Shown here: piece by piece, positions 1-6,902 of the stretch
Layout of the letters: each line of letters begins with the position of its first letter
How positions within the stretch are numbered: the first letter of the stretch is position 1
DNA from: Eudoraea sp.
Lineage (GTDB): Bacteria; Bacteroidota; Bacteroidia; Flavobacteriales; Flavobacteriaceae
Assembly: GCA_013042925.1 (NCBI GenBank)
Contig: JABDPH010000267.1
Coordinates: 1 to 11,269 of the forward strand
Direction of reading: 5' to 3'
Length of the DNA stretch: 11,269 nt
Program-made: the position numbers and the translations under genes
The notes under the pieces: generated by a model
The model's input: only the letters and a program-made list of their open reading frames with translations
Told to the model about the DNA's origin: nothing
Databases searched by the model: none

Positions 1-1
1 G

Positions 2-673
2 TACAACTTCGATTTAAAATACGAATGGTTTTTAGAGCAGGGCGAAATAATTTCCCTGGCGGCTTTTTCCAAAACCATAAAAAATCCCGTTAACCGGGTG
101 GTGGCAGCTGATGCTACCGGGACGCAGCGTTATTTCAGAACCGGAGATCAGGCAGACATATATGGTATAGAACTTGAAGTCCGCAAGAACCTGTTATCTG
201 ATTCCGATGACAACCCTATATTATCTGTTGGCCTTAACGCTGCTTATACAAATACAAAACAAGATTTGAAAGACATACCGGCGGGTGATGAAAATACATT
301 TGGAACCTCTTTTGACAGAGATTCGGATGAGCTAGAAGGTGCATCCCCTTTTATAGTCAATACCGATCTTAATTATAGCCCGGAGTTTGGCAATTACAAA
401 CCTAAAGCCACCGTGGCATTTTCATATTTTTCTGATCGGATATTTTCCCTGGGAGCGGGAAGTCTGGGTAATATAGTAGAAAAAACAGTTCCTACGCTCA
501 ATTTCATTTGGAGAAATGAGATAGGTGAACACTTTGAAGCAAATGCATCTGTTATGAACATTCTGAACCCGGATATTTCCTTTGTTAGGGAAAATACGGG
601 TGTAGGAGACATTATTATAAGAGAATATAATCTCGGGGTTAACTTTGGGCTAACCCTTAAATATAAATTTTAA
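2..673 (+). CDS. TonB-dependent receptor, C-terminal part (5' end outside window)
   Basis: The reading frame is open from base 2 and contributes 223 C-terminal residues. The start lies outside the window, so the GTG at 98 is not a real start. The visible part opens with 'YNFDLKYEWF', continues with an 'AFSKTIKNPVNRV' strand and 'GIELEVRKNL', and ends 'FGLTLKYKF'. These are the last beta-strands of a TonB-dependent receptor barrel, with the terminal aromatic residue used for outer-membrane assembly. Such receptors use TonB/ExbBD energy to import bound ligands through the outer membrane. The plug, TonB box and any N-terminal regulatory-like domain are not visible, so the ligand cannot be read. 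The next gene starts 20 bases downstream and encodes a lipoprotein, a typical receptor-lipoprotein pairing in Bacteroidota. Phosphate-linked import is possible from the neighbourhood but is inference only. Confidence 0.93.
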   Translation, partial: YNFDLKYEWFLEQGEIISLAAFSKTIKNPVNRVVAADATGTQRYFRTGDQADIYGIELEVRKNLLSDSDDNPILSVGLNAAYTNTKQDLKDIPAGDENTFGTSFDRDSDELEGASPFIVNTDLNYSPEFGNYKPKATVAFSYFSDRIFSLGAGSLGNIVEKTVPTLNFIWRNEIGEHFEANASVMNILNPDISFVRENTGVGDIIIREYNLGVNFGLTLKYKF

Positions 674-693
674 TTCTATTTAATTCTTAAACA

Positions 694-1887
694 ATGAAAA
701 ACAAGTTTTTATCTTTAGGTATAGCCGCAGCACTGCTATTTGCATGTGAGAAAGACAATACCCCTGATATTGTTATTAATGATAACAGTGTCACCAACAT
801 CACAGAAGGAGGAGGTGGTGAACCACCAGCAGAGACCACAGTTAATTTGAGTGGTGTTTATACAGAAAATCTTGTCCTCGATTCTGAAATTGATTATGTT
901 ATAACCGGTCCGGTTTTGATGGCAGATGGAACTACGCTTACTATCCCTGCTGGTCTGACTATTAGGGCGAAGCCTGTAGGTGTAAATGCTTATATAGCTA
1001 TACAACAGGGAGCTCAAATTAATGCGTTAGGGACAGCCAGTAATCCTATTGTAATGACCTCAGAAGCAAACAGCCCTTCTGCCGGAGATTGGGGTGGTCT
1101 TGTAATTTGCGGGAAGGCACCTATTAATTCTACTCCGGATGGTTCGGAAGATACTGCAACTTCAGAAGTTGGAGGATTATCCTACGGTGGAAATACTCCA
1201 ACAGACAATTCTGGTAACTTACAATATGTAAGAATTGAATATGCCGGTGGTGCTATTGACGGAAATGCCGAGCTAAACGGTTTGTCTTTATACGCTGTTG
1301 GCAGCGGTACAACGATTGATTATGTTGAGGTTTTTGAAGGTTCTGATGATGGTATTGAATTCTTTGGAGGTACTGTGAATGCCAGTCATATAGTTATTGT
1401 AAATGCCGAAGATGACTCCATGGACTGGACAGAAGGCTATACCGGAACTTTAACCGATGTCTACATACAGCACGGTGTATCTCACGATAAAGCTTTTGAA
1501 TGTGATGGATACAATACTGATTTTAGTAACGAAGCCGGATATTACTCCGCTCCAAATGTTACCAATTTAACTGTTGCCGGAGCTGATGATGCCAGCGAAG
1601 CCATCAGGCTTAGGGCCGGTACTCAGGGTATATTCACCAATGTAGTTCTTAATGATTTTGACGAAGGTTTTGACTGTGATGGTGATACCGGAGATAATCC
1701 TACCGGGCAAGGTGTCCTCGACGGAACTCTTGGTGTTATTGATGTAACTTTTAACAATGTAGTTACAAAACTTAAAAATGATACAGGCTATACTTTCACA
1801 GAAGCCGATTTTATTTCAGGTGATGGCAATGGTACAGGCACAGATGTTTCTGCCTGGGGTACAGGCTGGACAGTAGGAATTAACTAA
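694..1887 (+). CDS. Surface lipoprotein with beta-helix-like repeats, receptor partner
   Basis: This is a 397-residue lipoprotein. The signal peptide ends in the lipobox L15-F-A-C18, and the following 'CEKDN' resembles Bacteroidota lipoprotein export signals (Lys/acidic residues just after Cys), suggesting surface exposure. After a Gly/Pro-rich linker (about 32-48), the body has repetitive beta-strand segments: 'GDWGGLVICGKAPIN' (131-145), 'LQYVRIEYAGG' (176-186), 'DDGIEFFGGTVNA' (218-230) and several DG/DDGD clusters (270-332). This pattern fits a right-handed parallel beta-helix with possible metal-binding Asp clusters. I recognise it as a widespread uncharacterised Bacteroidota family, sometimes mislabelled 'multidrug transporter'. 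It has no membrane segments to support that name. It sits 20 bases after the receptor gene and ends at a terminator, so the two form one operon. A ligand-capture role for the receptor is inference. Confidence 0.88.
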   Translation: MKNKFLSLGIAAALLFACEKDNTPDIVINDNSVTNITEGGGGEPPAETTVNLSGVYTENLVLDSEIDYVITGPVLMADGTTLTIPAGLTIRAKPVGVNAYIAIQQGAQINALGTASNPIVMTSEANSPSAGDWGGLVICGKAPINSTPDGSEDTATSEVGGLSYGGNTPTDNSGNLQYVRIEYAGGAIDGNAELNGLSLYAVGSGTTIDYVEVFEGSDDGIEFFGGTVNASHIVIVNAEDDSMDWTEGYTGTLTDVYIQHGVSHDKAFECDGYNTDFSNEAGYYSAPNVTNLTVAGADDASEAIRLRAGTQGIFTNVVLNDFDEGFDCDGDTGDNPTGQGVLDGTLGVIDVTFNNVVTKLKNDTGYTFTEADFISGDGNGTGTDVSAWGTGWTVGIN

Positions 1888-1908
1888 TAAAAATTAAATA
1901 CTGATTTT

Positions 1909-1934
1909 AAAGCCCGATAATACCGGGCTTTTTT
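1909..1934 (+). terminator. Rho-independent terminator of receptor-lipoprotein operon
   Basis: An 8-bp stem, AAAGCCCG (1909-1916) with CGGGCTTT (1924-1931), has a 7-base loop and leads into a run of T ending at 1934. It lies 21 bases after the lipoprotein stop codon and closes that operon. Confidence 0.85.
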
Positions 1935-1958
1935 ATCTCGCTATTTCATAACCTTTTT

Positions 1959-1996
1959 GTTACACAATAGTAATATGTGGTTAACCTTACTTTTAC
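1959..1996 (+). promoter_or_regulatory. Candidate Pho-box (box A): 11-bp-spaced TT(A/T)AC repeats
   Basis: Four five-base words lie exactly 11 bp apart: GTTAC (1959), GTAAT (1970), TTAAC (1981) and TTTAC (1992). The last two are clear and the first two weaker. Bacillus PhoP sites are TT(A/T/C)ACA-like words repeated every 11 bp, and E. coli Pho boxes are also 11-bp direct repeats. The same arrangement recurs before the porin and before the Na+/Pi cotransporter. A TTTG at 2011-2014 could belong to a Bacteroidota TAnnTTTG -7 element (poor match at the A). This spacing favours the ATG at 2035 over the ATG at 2017 for the downstream gene. Confidence 0.5.
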
Positions 1997-2034
1997 ATTG
2001 ACGTCTTTCTTTTGCAATGAAACCTAAGCGATCG

Positions 2035-2436
2035 ATGAAAAAATTGACATTGATATTTTCTCTTCTATTTACAGGGCTTCTGTTTTCGCAACAACAGGGT
2101 TCTGTTGTTGGCACAATACTGGACAAGGAAATGAATAATGAACCTTTGCTATTTGCCAACGTTCAACTCAAAAATACGTCCAAAAGTATCCAGACCAATT
2201 TCCATGGGAATTTTGAAATACATGATATTAAAGCCGGGGACTATACCCTGGTGGTTAGTTATTTGGGATACGAAACTTTGGAGATCCCAATTAGTATTGA
2301 GGAAAAAAAGACTACTCAGGTATTAAGTGAACTAGAATCCAAAAAAATAAGTCTGGAAGACATTGCCAGTTTACAAAGATCATCAGAGAAGGATGTTGAC
2401 ATCACCGCTACTGTTGATCAAAGTTCGCGTAAGTAA
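2035..2436 (+). CDS. Stand-alone secreted carboxypeptidase-regulatory-like domain protein
   Basis: This is a 133-residue protein with a signal peptide 'MKKLTLIFSLLFTGLLFS' (cleavage near 18) followed directly by a CarboxypepD_reg-like beta-sandwich (about 22-105). Its key blocks are 'GTILDKEMNNEPLLFANVQLK', 'GNFEIHDIKAGDYTLVVSYLGYETLEI'. In SusC-type TonB receptors this domain precedes the TonB box and plug. Here the protein stops 14 residues after D120, and its tail 'DVDITATVDQSSRK' resembles the receptor TonB-box region ('EVVVTATV'-like). No plug or barrel follows and no frame downstream continues it, so it is either a purpose-built small protein or an N-terminal receptor remnant. An in-frame ATG at 2017 would add six residues. 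I prefer 2035 because the signal peptide is canonical and because the upstream box lies 38 bases away, like the 41 bases at the porin gene. Function unknown; periplasmic location is likely. Confidence 0.78.
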   Translation: MKKLTLIFSLLFTGLLFSQQQGSVVGTILDKEMNNEPLLFANVQLKNTSKSIQTNFHGNFEIHDIKAGDYTLVVSYLGYETLEIPISIEEKKTTQVLSELESKKISLEDIASLQRSSEKDVDITATVDQSSRK

Positions 2437-2461
2437 CAATTACTTTTAGTATTAAAATAAA

Positions 2462-2484
2462 ACATCCCGCTATTGGCGGGATGT
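2462..2484 (-). terminator. Terminator hairpin between convergent genes
   Basis: A 9-bp perfect stem, ACATCCCGC (2462-2470) with GCGGGATGT (2476-2484), has a 5-base loop. Read on the minus strand it is followed by TTTATTTT, so it is a good terminator for the MORN gene. Read on the plus strand it lacks a T-run but may still stop the small secreted-protein transcript. Confidence 0.75.
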
Positions 2485-2514
2485 GATTGATTAGCTATTT
2501 ATGTAGATAGACTA

Positions 2515-2883
2515 TTAGTTTTTGTCTGCTAAACGAGTAGTATTTTTAATTCCATTAATACTGGCAATTTGATTATTGTTGTATTCCACTTCTTTAGAGG
2601 TATTATTGTGCCAAAAAACCCACTTTCCAGATTTAAGTCCATTTTCATAACTGCCCTGAGATATCTTATTGCCCAAAGCATCATAACTAATCCACTCACC
2701 ATGCAATTGACCTTGTAAATTAAAAGTCCCTTCCTGACTGATTATTCCGTTATCATGATAATCTGTAACTTCTATTAAGTTAGTTTCTTTATTAAATTTC
2801 TGCTCTTTGCTTTCCTGCCCATATGCAATAACAGTGACAAATGTCATCGCCAAAAATATAACTGCTTTTCTCATGTTTGTCAT
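2515..2883 (-). CDS. Secreted MORN-repeat (YwqK-like) protein
   Basis: This is a 122-residue protein. An N-terminal signal peptide ('MRKAVIFLAMTFVTVIAYGQ', starting at Met4) is followed by two to three short repeats of the MORN variant type: 'YHDNGIISQEGTF', 'LHGEWISYDALGNKISQGSYENGLKSGKWVFWH', 'KEVEYNNNQIASI'. This pattern is the one often labelled 'toxin-antitoxin system YwqK family antitoxin'. In Bacteroidota it usually marks secreted or envelope proteins of unknown role, and no toxin gene is adjacent, so an antitoxin function is not supported. The start at 2883 is the longest; the ATG at 2874 gives a more standard signal peptide. It ends at the shared hairpin 2462-2484 and is divergent from the porin across a long intergenic region. 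Confidence 0.85.
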   Translation of the reverse strand: MTNMRKAVIFLAMTFVTVIAYGQESKEQKFNKETNLIEVTDYHDNGIISQEGTFNLQGQLHGEWISYDALGNKISQGSYENGLKSGKWVFWHNNTSKEVEYNNNQIASINGIKNTTRLADKN

Positions 2884-3076
2884 TTTTATATTCCTTTATT
2901 TATAATAAAGATAAATATTTTTAACCTTAAATATACTTTCACCTAACGTTAATTTTACATATAAAACGCAAAGTATTGAATTATAGTATTTTACATTCTT
3001 GGGCATAGAGAAAGCATTAATGATAATTTAAAGTTCACATTACATATACATCATAACTTTTCTTGAGATTTGTTTC

Positions 3077-3090
3077 TGTGTTTAAACACA
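3077..3090. promoter_or_regulatory. 14-bp perfect palindrome, possible operator
   Basis: TGTGTTTAAACACA is a perfect 14-bp inverted repeat without a spacer, the usual form of a site for a dimeric DNA-binding protein. It lies between a TTTG at 3069-3072 and a weak TAnnTTTG-like word at 3092-3099 (19 bp between them), so it could sit inside the promoter of the candidate small RNA. AT-rich palindromes also arise by chance, so confidence is modest. Confidence 0.3.
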
Positions 3091-3105
3091 ATAATTAGCA
3101 AGTTC

Positions 3106-3178
3106 ATATTGAATATTAGTTTTTGTCGACTATCATTTATGAATACTAATGACTGCCTTTGGCCAAGGCAGTTTTTTT
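3106..3178 (+). ncRNA. Candidate small RNA complementary to the porin leader
   Basis: A strong terminator ends this segment although no protein gene precedes it. Upstream of the terminator hairpin, ATTAGT (3115-3120) can pair with ACTAAT (3145-3150), leaving a 24-base loop that shows TTTTGTCGAC. The 14 bases 3115-3128 (ATTAGTTTTTGTCG) are the exact reverse complement of 3238-3251, just before the porin start codon at 3257. The picture is a roughly 70-nt RNA with a target-pairing hairpin and a terminator hairpin, encoded next to its likely target on the same strand. The 5' end is a guess based on a weak promoter near 3069-3099. The alternative is a long porin leader in which the two arms fold together in cis. 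Confidence 0.45.
3152..3178 (+). terminator. Orphan Rho-independent terminator
   Basis: An 8-bp stem, ACTGCCTT (3152-3159) with AAGGCAGT (3165-3172), has a 5-base loop and a run of seven T (3172-3178). It is one of the best terminators in the window, yet no plus-strand coding gene ends before it. The nearest upstream gene is on the other strand. It therefore implies a non-coding transcript, or insulation of the porin promoter. Confidence 0.85.
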
Positions 3179-3188
3179 GTTTTATAAA

Positions 3189-3226
3189 TTAATGTTGCGT
3201 TAACGTTATGTTAACAACTATTTTCG
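3189..3226 (+). promoter_or_regulatory. Candidate Pho-box (box B) and porin promoter
   Basis: TTAAT (3189), TTAAC (3200) and TTAAC (3211) lie exactly 11 bp apart; the last two are part of a repeated GTTAAC. TATTTTCG at 3219-3226 matches the Bacteroidota TAnnTTTG -7 element at all but one defined base. A TTTG at 3230-3233 is an alternative, with the same spacing to the last repeat (19 bases) as the TTTG in box A. The activator site would take the place of a -33 element, as in classical Pho promoters. The start codon lies 41 bases after the last repeat. Confidence 0.55.
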
Positions 3227-3256
3227 TTATTTGTTCCCGACAAAAACTAATTCTAA

Positions 3257-4462
3257 ATGAAATCAAAGCTACTCTCCCTCACGTTTATTTTATTCCTATT
3301 TTTTACCGCATCATCTCAAGAAATCAAAGCACCTGTCTTTGGTAAAGGCATCTTAAATTTTGTAGGAAAGGATAGTACATGGAGTATTAAATTTGCAGCA
3401 CGAATGCAATTTTTAGCATCAGCAGACTGGGAAAAAGGACCTGAAGGTGGGTTGATAAACCCCTCATCCAATATGTTGATAAGAAGAGCACGACTAAAGT
3501 TTGATGGTTTTGCTGTATCTCCAAAATTGATATATAAAATAGAATTGGGCCTATCTAACAGGGATATGGCCGGACAATCAGAATTTACCAGAAATGCGCC
3601 AAGAACGATATTAGATGCTGTAATAAAATGGAATTTCTATGGAAATTTTGTTTTATGGGCAGGACAGACAAAATTACCAGGTAATATTGAGAGGGTCATC
3701 TCATCAGGGAATTTGCAATTGGTTGATCGATCATTGTTGAATGCCGCCTATAATATAGATCGCGATATTGGCTTACAATTAAGGCATCATTTTAATCTTT
3801 CAGACAAATTCTTGGTAAGGGAAAAATTTGCATTTTCGCAGGGAGAAGGGAGAAATGTGGTTACTGGAAATTTAGGGGGGCATCAATATACCGGTCGATT
3901 GGAACTATTACCATTCGGGAAATTCAAAAATAAAGGGGATTACTCCGGAAGTGATCTGGAAAGGGAAATTAAGCCCAAATTAATGTTGTCAGCCACTTAT
4001 GATATTAATTCCAATGCGGTAAGAACCCGAAGTAACCTGGGTAATTTTATGTACAATGATGTAGGCCTTTATGAAACTACTATAAATACACTTTTTGTGG
4101 ATGCCATGTTCAAATACAGAGGTTTCTCGTTTATGGGTGAATATGCAAATAGAACTGCCGATGACCCTATAGCTAAAAATTCTGATGGCACCGAGACAGG
4201 GGATAGTGTTAATGTCGGCAATGGTTTAAACCTTGCGACTGGATATGTATTTAAGAGTAACTGGGCATTGGCCTTTAGGTTTTCTGATATAAATCCCGAT
4301 CTGGAAATTACAGGTAACAACAAATCAGATCAATACACCTTTGGTATTTCTAAATTTGTAGTAGGCCATAAATTAAAAGTACAAACGGATGTAAGTTTTT
4401 TAGATGTTCTGGGTGAAACAGACATTTTACTATACAGGTTGCAAGTAGATCTCCATTTTTAA
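3257..4462 (+). CDS. Phosphate-selective porin O/P family outer-membrane protein
   Basis: This is a 401-residue protein with a signal peptide (cleavage near S20, '...FFTASS-QE') and an amphipathic beta-barrel body. Recognisable porin O/P blocks are 'WSIKFAARMQFLASADW', 'NMLIRRARLKFDGFAVSPKLIYKIELGLSNRD', 'DAVIKWNFYGNFVLWAGQTKLPGNIERVISSGNLQLVDRS' and 'LNLATGYVFKSNWALAFRFSDINPD'. It ends in the aromatic 'LQVDLHF' expected of outer-membrane barrels. The length fits the OprO/OprP family, whose Pseudomonas members are trimeric anion or polyphosphate channels induced by phosphate starvation. Selectivity cannot be proved from sequence alone. The phosphate permease gene follows after 76 bases without a terminator, so the two are probably co-transcribed. 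Expression is likely controlled by box B and possibly by RNA pairing to its leader. The ATG at 3257 begins the canonical signal peptide, so I keep it. Confidence 0.92.
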   Translation: MKSKLLSLTFILFLFFTASSQEIKAPVFGKGILNFVGKDSTWSIKFAARMQFLASADWEKGPEGGLINPSSNMLIRRARLKFDGFAVSPKLIYKIELGLSNRDMAGQSEFTRNAPRTILDAVIKWNFYGNFVLWAGQTKLPGNIERVISSGNLQLVDRSLLNAAYNIDRDIGLQLRHHFNLSDKFLVREKFAFSQGEGRNVVTGNLGGHQYTGRLELLPFGKFKNKGDYSGSDLEREIKPKLMLSATYDINSNAVRTRSNLGNFMYNDVGLYETTINTLFVDAMFKYRGFSFMGEYANRTADDPIAKNSDGTETGDSVNVGNGLNLATGYVFKSNWALAFRFSDINPDLEITGNNKSDQYTFGISKFVVGHKLKVQTDVSFLDVLGETDILLYRLQVDLHF

Positions 4463-4538
4463 TGCAAATAATAACCTTTAGATAACACGTTAAAAAAGCT
4501 TACTTTAGATATTTACGAATTAATGGATTTTAGAACTT

Positions 4539-6827
4539 ATGGATAATATTTACTTAATAATGATAATAGCTTTGGCAGCCTTGGCCATTGCAGATTTGGT
4601 AGTTGGTGTAAGTAATGATGCCGTAAACTTTTTAAACTCGGCGATAGGTTCTAAAGCCATCTCTTTTAGAACTATTATGATTGTGGCAAGTTTGGGCATT
4701 GCCTGTGGGGCAATATTTTCAAGTGGAATGATGGAAGTCGCAAGAAAGGGAATTTTTAACCCGGGAGAATTCTACTTCAATGAGATTATGTTCATTTTCA
4801 TGGCCGTTATGATAACGGATATCCTGTTATTGGATTTCTTTAATACGCTTGGGATGCCGACCTCTACTACGGTTTCTATTGTATTTGAATTGTTAGGTGC
4901 TGCGGTAGCCATGTCTATGATAAAAATAGTGGCAGACGGCGGAAGTTTTTCTGAAATTGTAAATTACATTAATACATCTAAAGCCTTTCAGATAATTATG
5001 GGGATATTGTTATCTGTTGTGGTCGCATTTTCAATAGGGGCATTAGTCCAGTGGGTTTCACGTGTTTTGTTGTCATTTGAATTTGAAAAAAAATCCAAGT
5101 GGGTTGGTGCAATATTTGGTGGAGCAGCTTTATCTGCCATTACGTATTTCATATTCATGAAAGGTATTAAAGGGACACCTTATGCCGGTCAAACCTTTGA
5201 TCTTATAGGGGGGATAAAAATTTCTGAATTTCTTGAAAATCAAGTGTTTTCAATTATAGTTGTGAGTTTTATTTTTTGGTCCTTATTATCTTATATTTTA
5301 ATAATGTTCGCCAAAGTAAATATTTATAAATTGATTATCGGTGTTGGGACATTCGCCCTGGCGCTGGCTTTTGCAGGGAATGATCTTGTAAACTTTATAG
5401 GGGTGCCAATTGCAGCATATCAATCTTATGAAGCATGGACAGTTTCGGGAGCAGCCGCCACTGAATTTAGTATGGAAGTATTAGCTACAAAAGTTCCTAC
5501 ACCAACAATTTTGCTATTCATTTCAGGAATGATAATGGTCGTTACCTTATGGTTTTCAAAAAAAGCCCGTTATGTGGCAGATACTGAGATTAATCTGGCG
5601 AGAGAGGGAGAAGCAAGAGAGCGGTTTAGACCTAATAATTTATCAAGAAGTCTAGTAAGGTTTTCCATATTAGCAGCCAGATATACGGAAACAGTGTTGC
5701 CAAATTCCCTACTTGAAAAAATTAACAAACAATTTAAAAAATCTACACTTGCTCTGTCAAAAGGAAAAATACACGAGTACGCCGCTTTTGACATGGTTAG
5801 GGCGGCTGTCAATCTTATGGTTGCAGGTATCCTGATTTCAATTGCCACTTCCTATAAGTTACCTTTATCTACTACCTATGTTACGTTTATGGTAGCTATG
5901 GGAACCTCGCTTGCAGATCGGGCCTGGGGTAGCGAGAGCGCTGTGTATAGGGTGGCTGGTGTATTGAATGTGATTGGTGGTTGGTTTGCAACAGCCATAA
6001 TTGCCTTCATAGCTGCCGGTACTATCCTTGCAATTATAAGTTTTGGAAAAGGAGCAGCCATTGCGGTTTTACTTTTTGTTGCTATTTTATTGTTGGCAAG
6101 AAATTATATTTCCTATAACCGAAAGGCTAAGGCTATACGCGCTGAGGATAGATTGATACGATCAGAAAGCAGTTCTATTCAAGGTGTTATAGAGGAAAGT
6201 GCACATAACATATCTAACGTCTTAAAAAGAAGTAAGAAACTTTATAGAAATAGTATAGATGGATTGGCGAAACAGGAACTCGATGTCCTCAAAAAAAACA
6301 AGAACAATGTTGTTAAGTTATCCACAGAAATAGATGACCTTAGAGATAATTTGTTCTATTTCATAAAAAATCTTGACGATAGCAGTGTTGAAGCCAGTAA
6401 TTTCTATATTAATATTTTAGGATATTTAACAGATATTGCACAATCCCTGGAATATATTACACAAATAAGCCATAAACACGTTAATAATAATCACAAGAAA
6501 TTAAAATACAATCAGGTTAAAGAATTAACGGAGATCAATATGGAATTGGAAACCTTATTAAACAGATCCAAACAAGCCTTTGATAATCGTTCATTTGAAG
6601 AAATTGGTGCCATATTAAGTAGCAAGGAAGAGCTCTACAAAATGGTTTCTCTAAAGGTTGAGAAACAAGTAGCCAGAACACGGACTGAAGAATCCAGCCC
6701 GAAAAATACAACCTTGTATTTTTCCCTTTTACTGGAAACTAAAGATTTGATGACCGCAATAATCAATCTTCTTGATATGTATTATGAAAGGTATGATGGT
6801 AGTGTAGAACCTGCTACTGTAGAGTAG
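4539..6827 (+). CDS. PiT-family inorganic phosphate permease with PhoU-like C-terminal domain
   Basis: This is a 762-residue inner-membrane protein. PiT signature repeats are present twice: 'GVSNDAVNFLNSAIG' (23-37) with 'GMPTSTTVS' (105-113), and 'FAGNDLVNFIGVP' (278-290) with 'LPLSTTYVTF' (441-450). The duplicated G-ND-x-x-NF motif is the family hallmark and forms the phosphate/cation site. Many hydrophobic segments run to about residue 520. A charged, helical cytoplasmic tail (about 535-762) resembles PhoU-type helical bundles. E. coli PitA has about 500 residues, so this tail is an extra regulatory-looking module found in Bacteroidota homologues. PiT proteins import phosphate, often as a metal-phosphate complex with H+ or with Na+. 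The gene follows the porin, giving a route across both membranes, and has no clear promoter of its own. Confidence 0.93.
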   Translation: MDNIYLIMIIALAALAIADLVVGVSNDAVNFLNSAIGSKAISFRTIMIVASLGIACGAIFSSGMMEVARKGIFNPGEFYFNEIMFIFMAVMITDILLLDFFNTLGMPTSTTVSIVFELLGAAVAMSMIKIVADGGSFSEIVNYINTSKAFQIIMGILLSVVVAFSIGALVQWVSRVLLSFEFEKKSKWVGAIFGGAALSAITYFIFMKGIKGTPYAGQTFDLIGGIKISEFLENQVFSIIVVSFIFWSLLSYILIMFAKVNIYKLIIGVGTFALALAFAGNDLVNFIGVPIAAYQSYEAWTVSGAAATEFSMEVLATKVPTPTILLFISGMIMVVTLWFSKKARYVADTEINLAREGEARERFRPNNLSRSLVRFSILAARYTETVLPNSLLEKINKQFKKSTLALSKGKIHEYAAFDMVRAAVNLMVAGILISIATSYKLPLSTTYVTFMVAMGTSLADRAWGSESAVYRVAGVLNVIGGWFATAIIAFIAAGTILAIISFGKGAAIAVLLFVAILLLARNYISYNRKAKAIRAEDRLIRSESSSIQGVIEESAHNISNVLKRSKKLYRNSIDGLAKQELDVLKKNKNNVVKLSTEIDDLRDNLFYFIKNLDDSSVEASNFYINILGYLTDIAQSLEYITQISHKHVNNNHKKLKYNQVKELTEINMELETLLNRSKQAFDNRSFEEIGAILSSKEELYKMVSLKVEKQVARTRTEESSPKNTTLYFSLLLETKDLMTAIINLLDMYYERYDGSVEPATVE

Positions 6828-6902
6828 GAGATTTTTATCCCCCAACATCTGGCTCCTTTACTCAGCATATTGGTTTCTATGTGTTTAGGTGAATTTTATA
6901 CG

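Larger units (their letters stand above)
3115..3251. repeat. 14-bp perfect inverted repeat, arms 109 bases apart
   Basis: The left arm is ATTAGTTTTTGTCG at 3115-3128 and the right arm CGACAAAAACTAAT at 3238-3251. The match is perfect over 14 bp and stops sharply on both sides. It encloses the orphan terminator and the candidate Pho box. It could be RNA pairing arms, paired operators, or the ends of a 137-bp miniature element. I see no target-site duplication beside the arms, which argues against the last. Confidence 0.75.
2884..3256. other. 373-base intergenic region between MORN gene and porin
   Basis: This stretch is very AT-rich and holds no convincing protein gene. From left to right it contains the MORN gene upstream region (minus strand, no clear promoter seen), a 14-bp palindrome (3077-3090), the candidate small RNA with its own terminator (3106-3178), the candidate Pho box (3189-3215) and the porin promoter and 5' leader. 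I see nothing specific in 2941-3050. Confidence 0.7.

Noticed and set aside
2017..2034. Upstream ATG extending the small secreted protein by six residues
   Set aside because: It would leave only 20 bases after box A, against 31-41 at the other boxes, and the ATG at 2035 starts a canonical signal peptide.
2515..2883. Toxin-antitoxin antitoxin (the usual automatic label for YwqK-like proteins)
   Set aside because: The protein has a signal peptide and no partner toxin gene is next to it; the label reflects MORN-like repeats only.
2921..2952. TTAA words upstream of the MORN gene that are partly 22 bp apart
   Set aside because: The middle 11-bp unit is missing (TGAAA on the minus strand) and the region is so AT-rich that TTAA is expected often; not called a Pho box.
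3139..3192. 17-codon reading frame (MNTNDCLWPRQFFCFIN) running through the orphan terminator, possible leader peptide
   Set aside because: No run of regulatory codons, no alternative antiterminator seen, and the composition looks like an accidental frame through hairpin and T-run.
3115..3251. 137-bp miniature mobile element with 14-bp terminal inverted repeats
   Set aside because: The bases flanking the two arms do not form a target-site duplication, no second copy is seen in the window, and the right arm fits the porin leader function. Not excluded without a genome search for other copies.
4476..4511. CTTTAGATA repeated 27 bp apart between porin and permease
   Set aside because: Only 9 bp, not in 11-bp register with other words, no promoter-like context; likely chance in AT-rich DNA.
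6828..6902. Terminator between the convergent PiT and Na+/Pi transporter genes
   Set aside because: I looked for a GC-rich hairpin with a T-run on either strand and found none.
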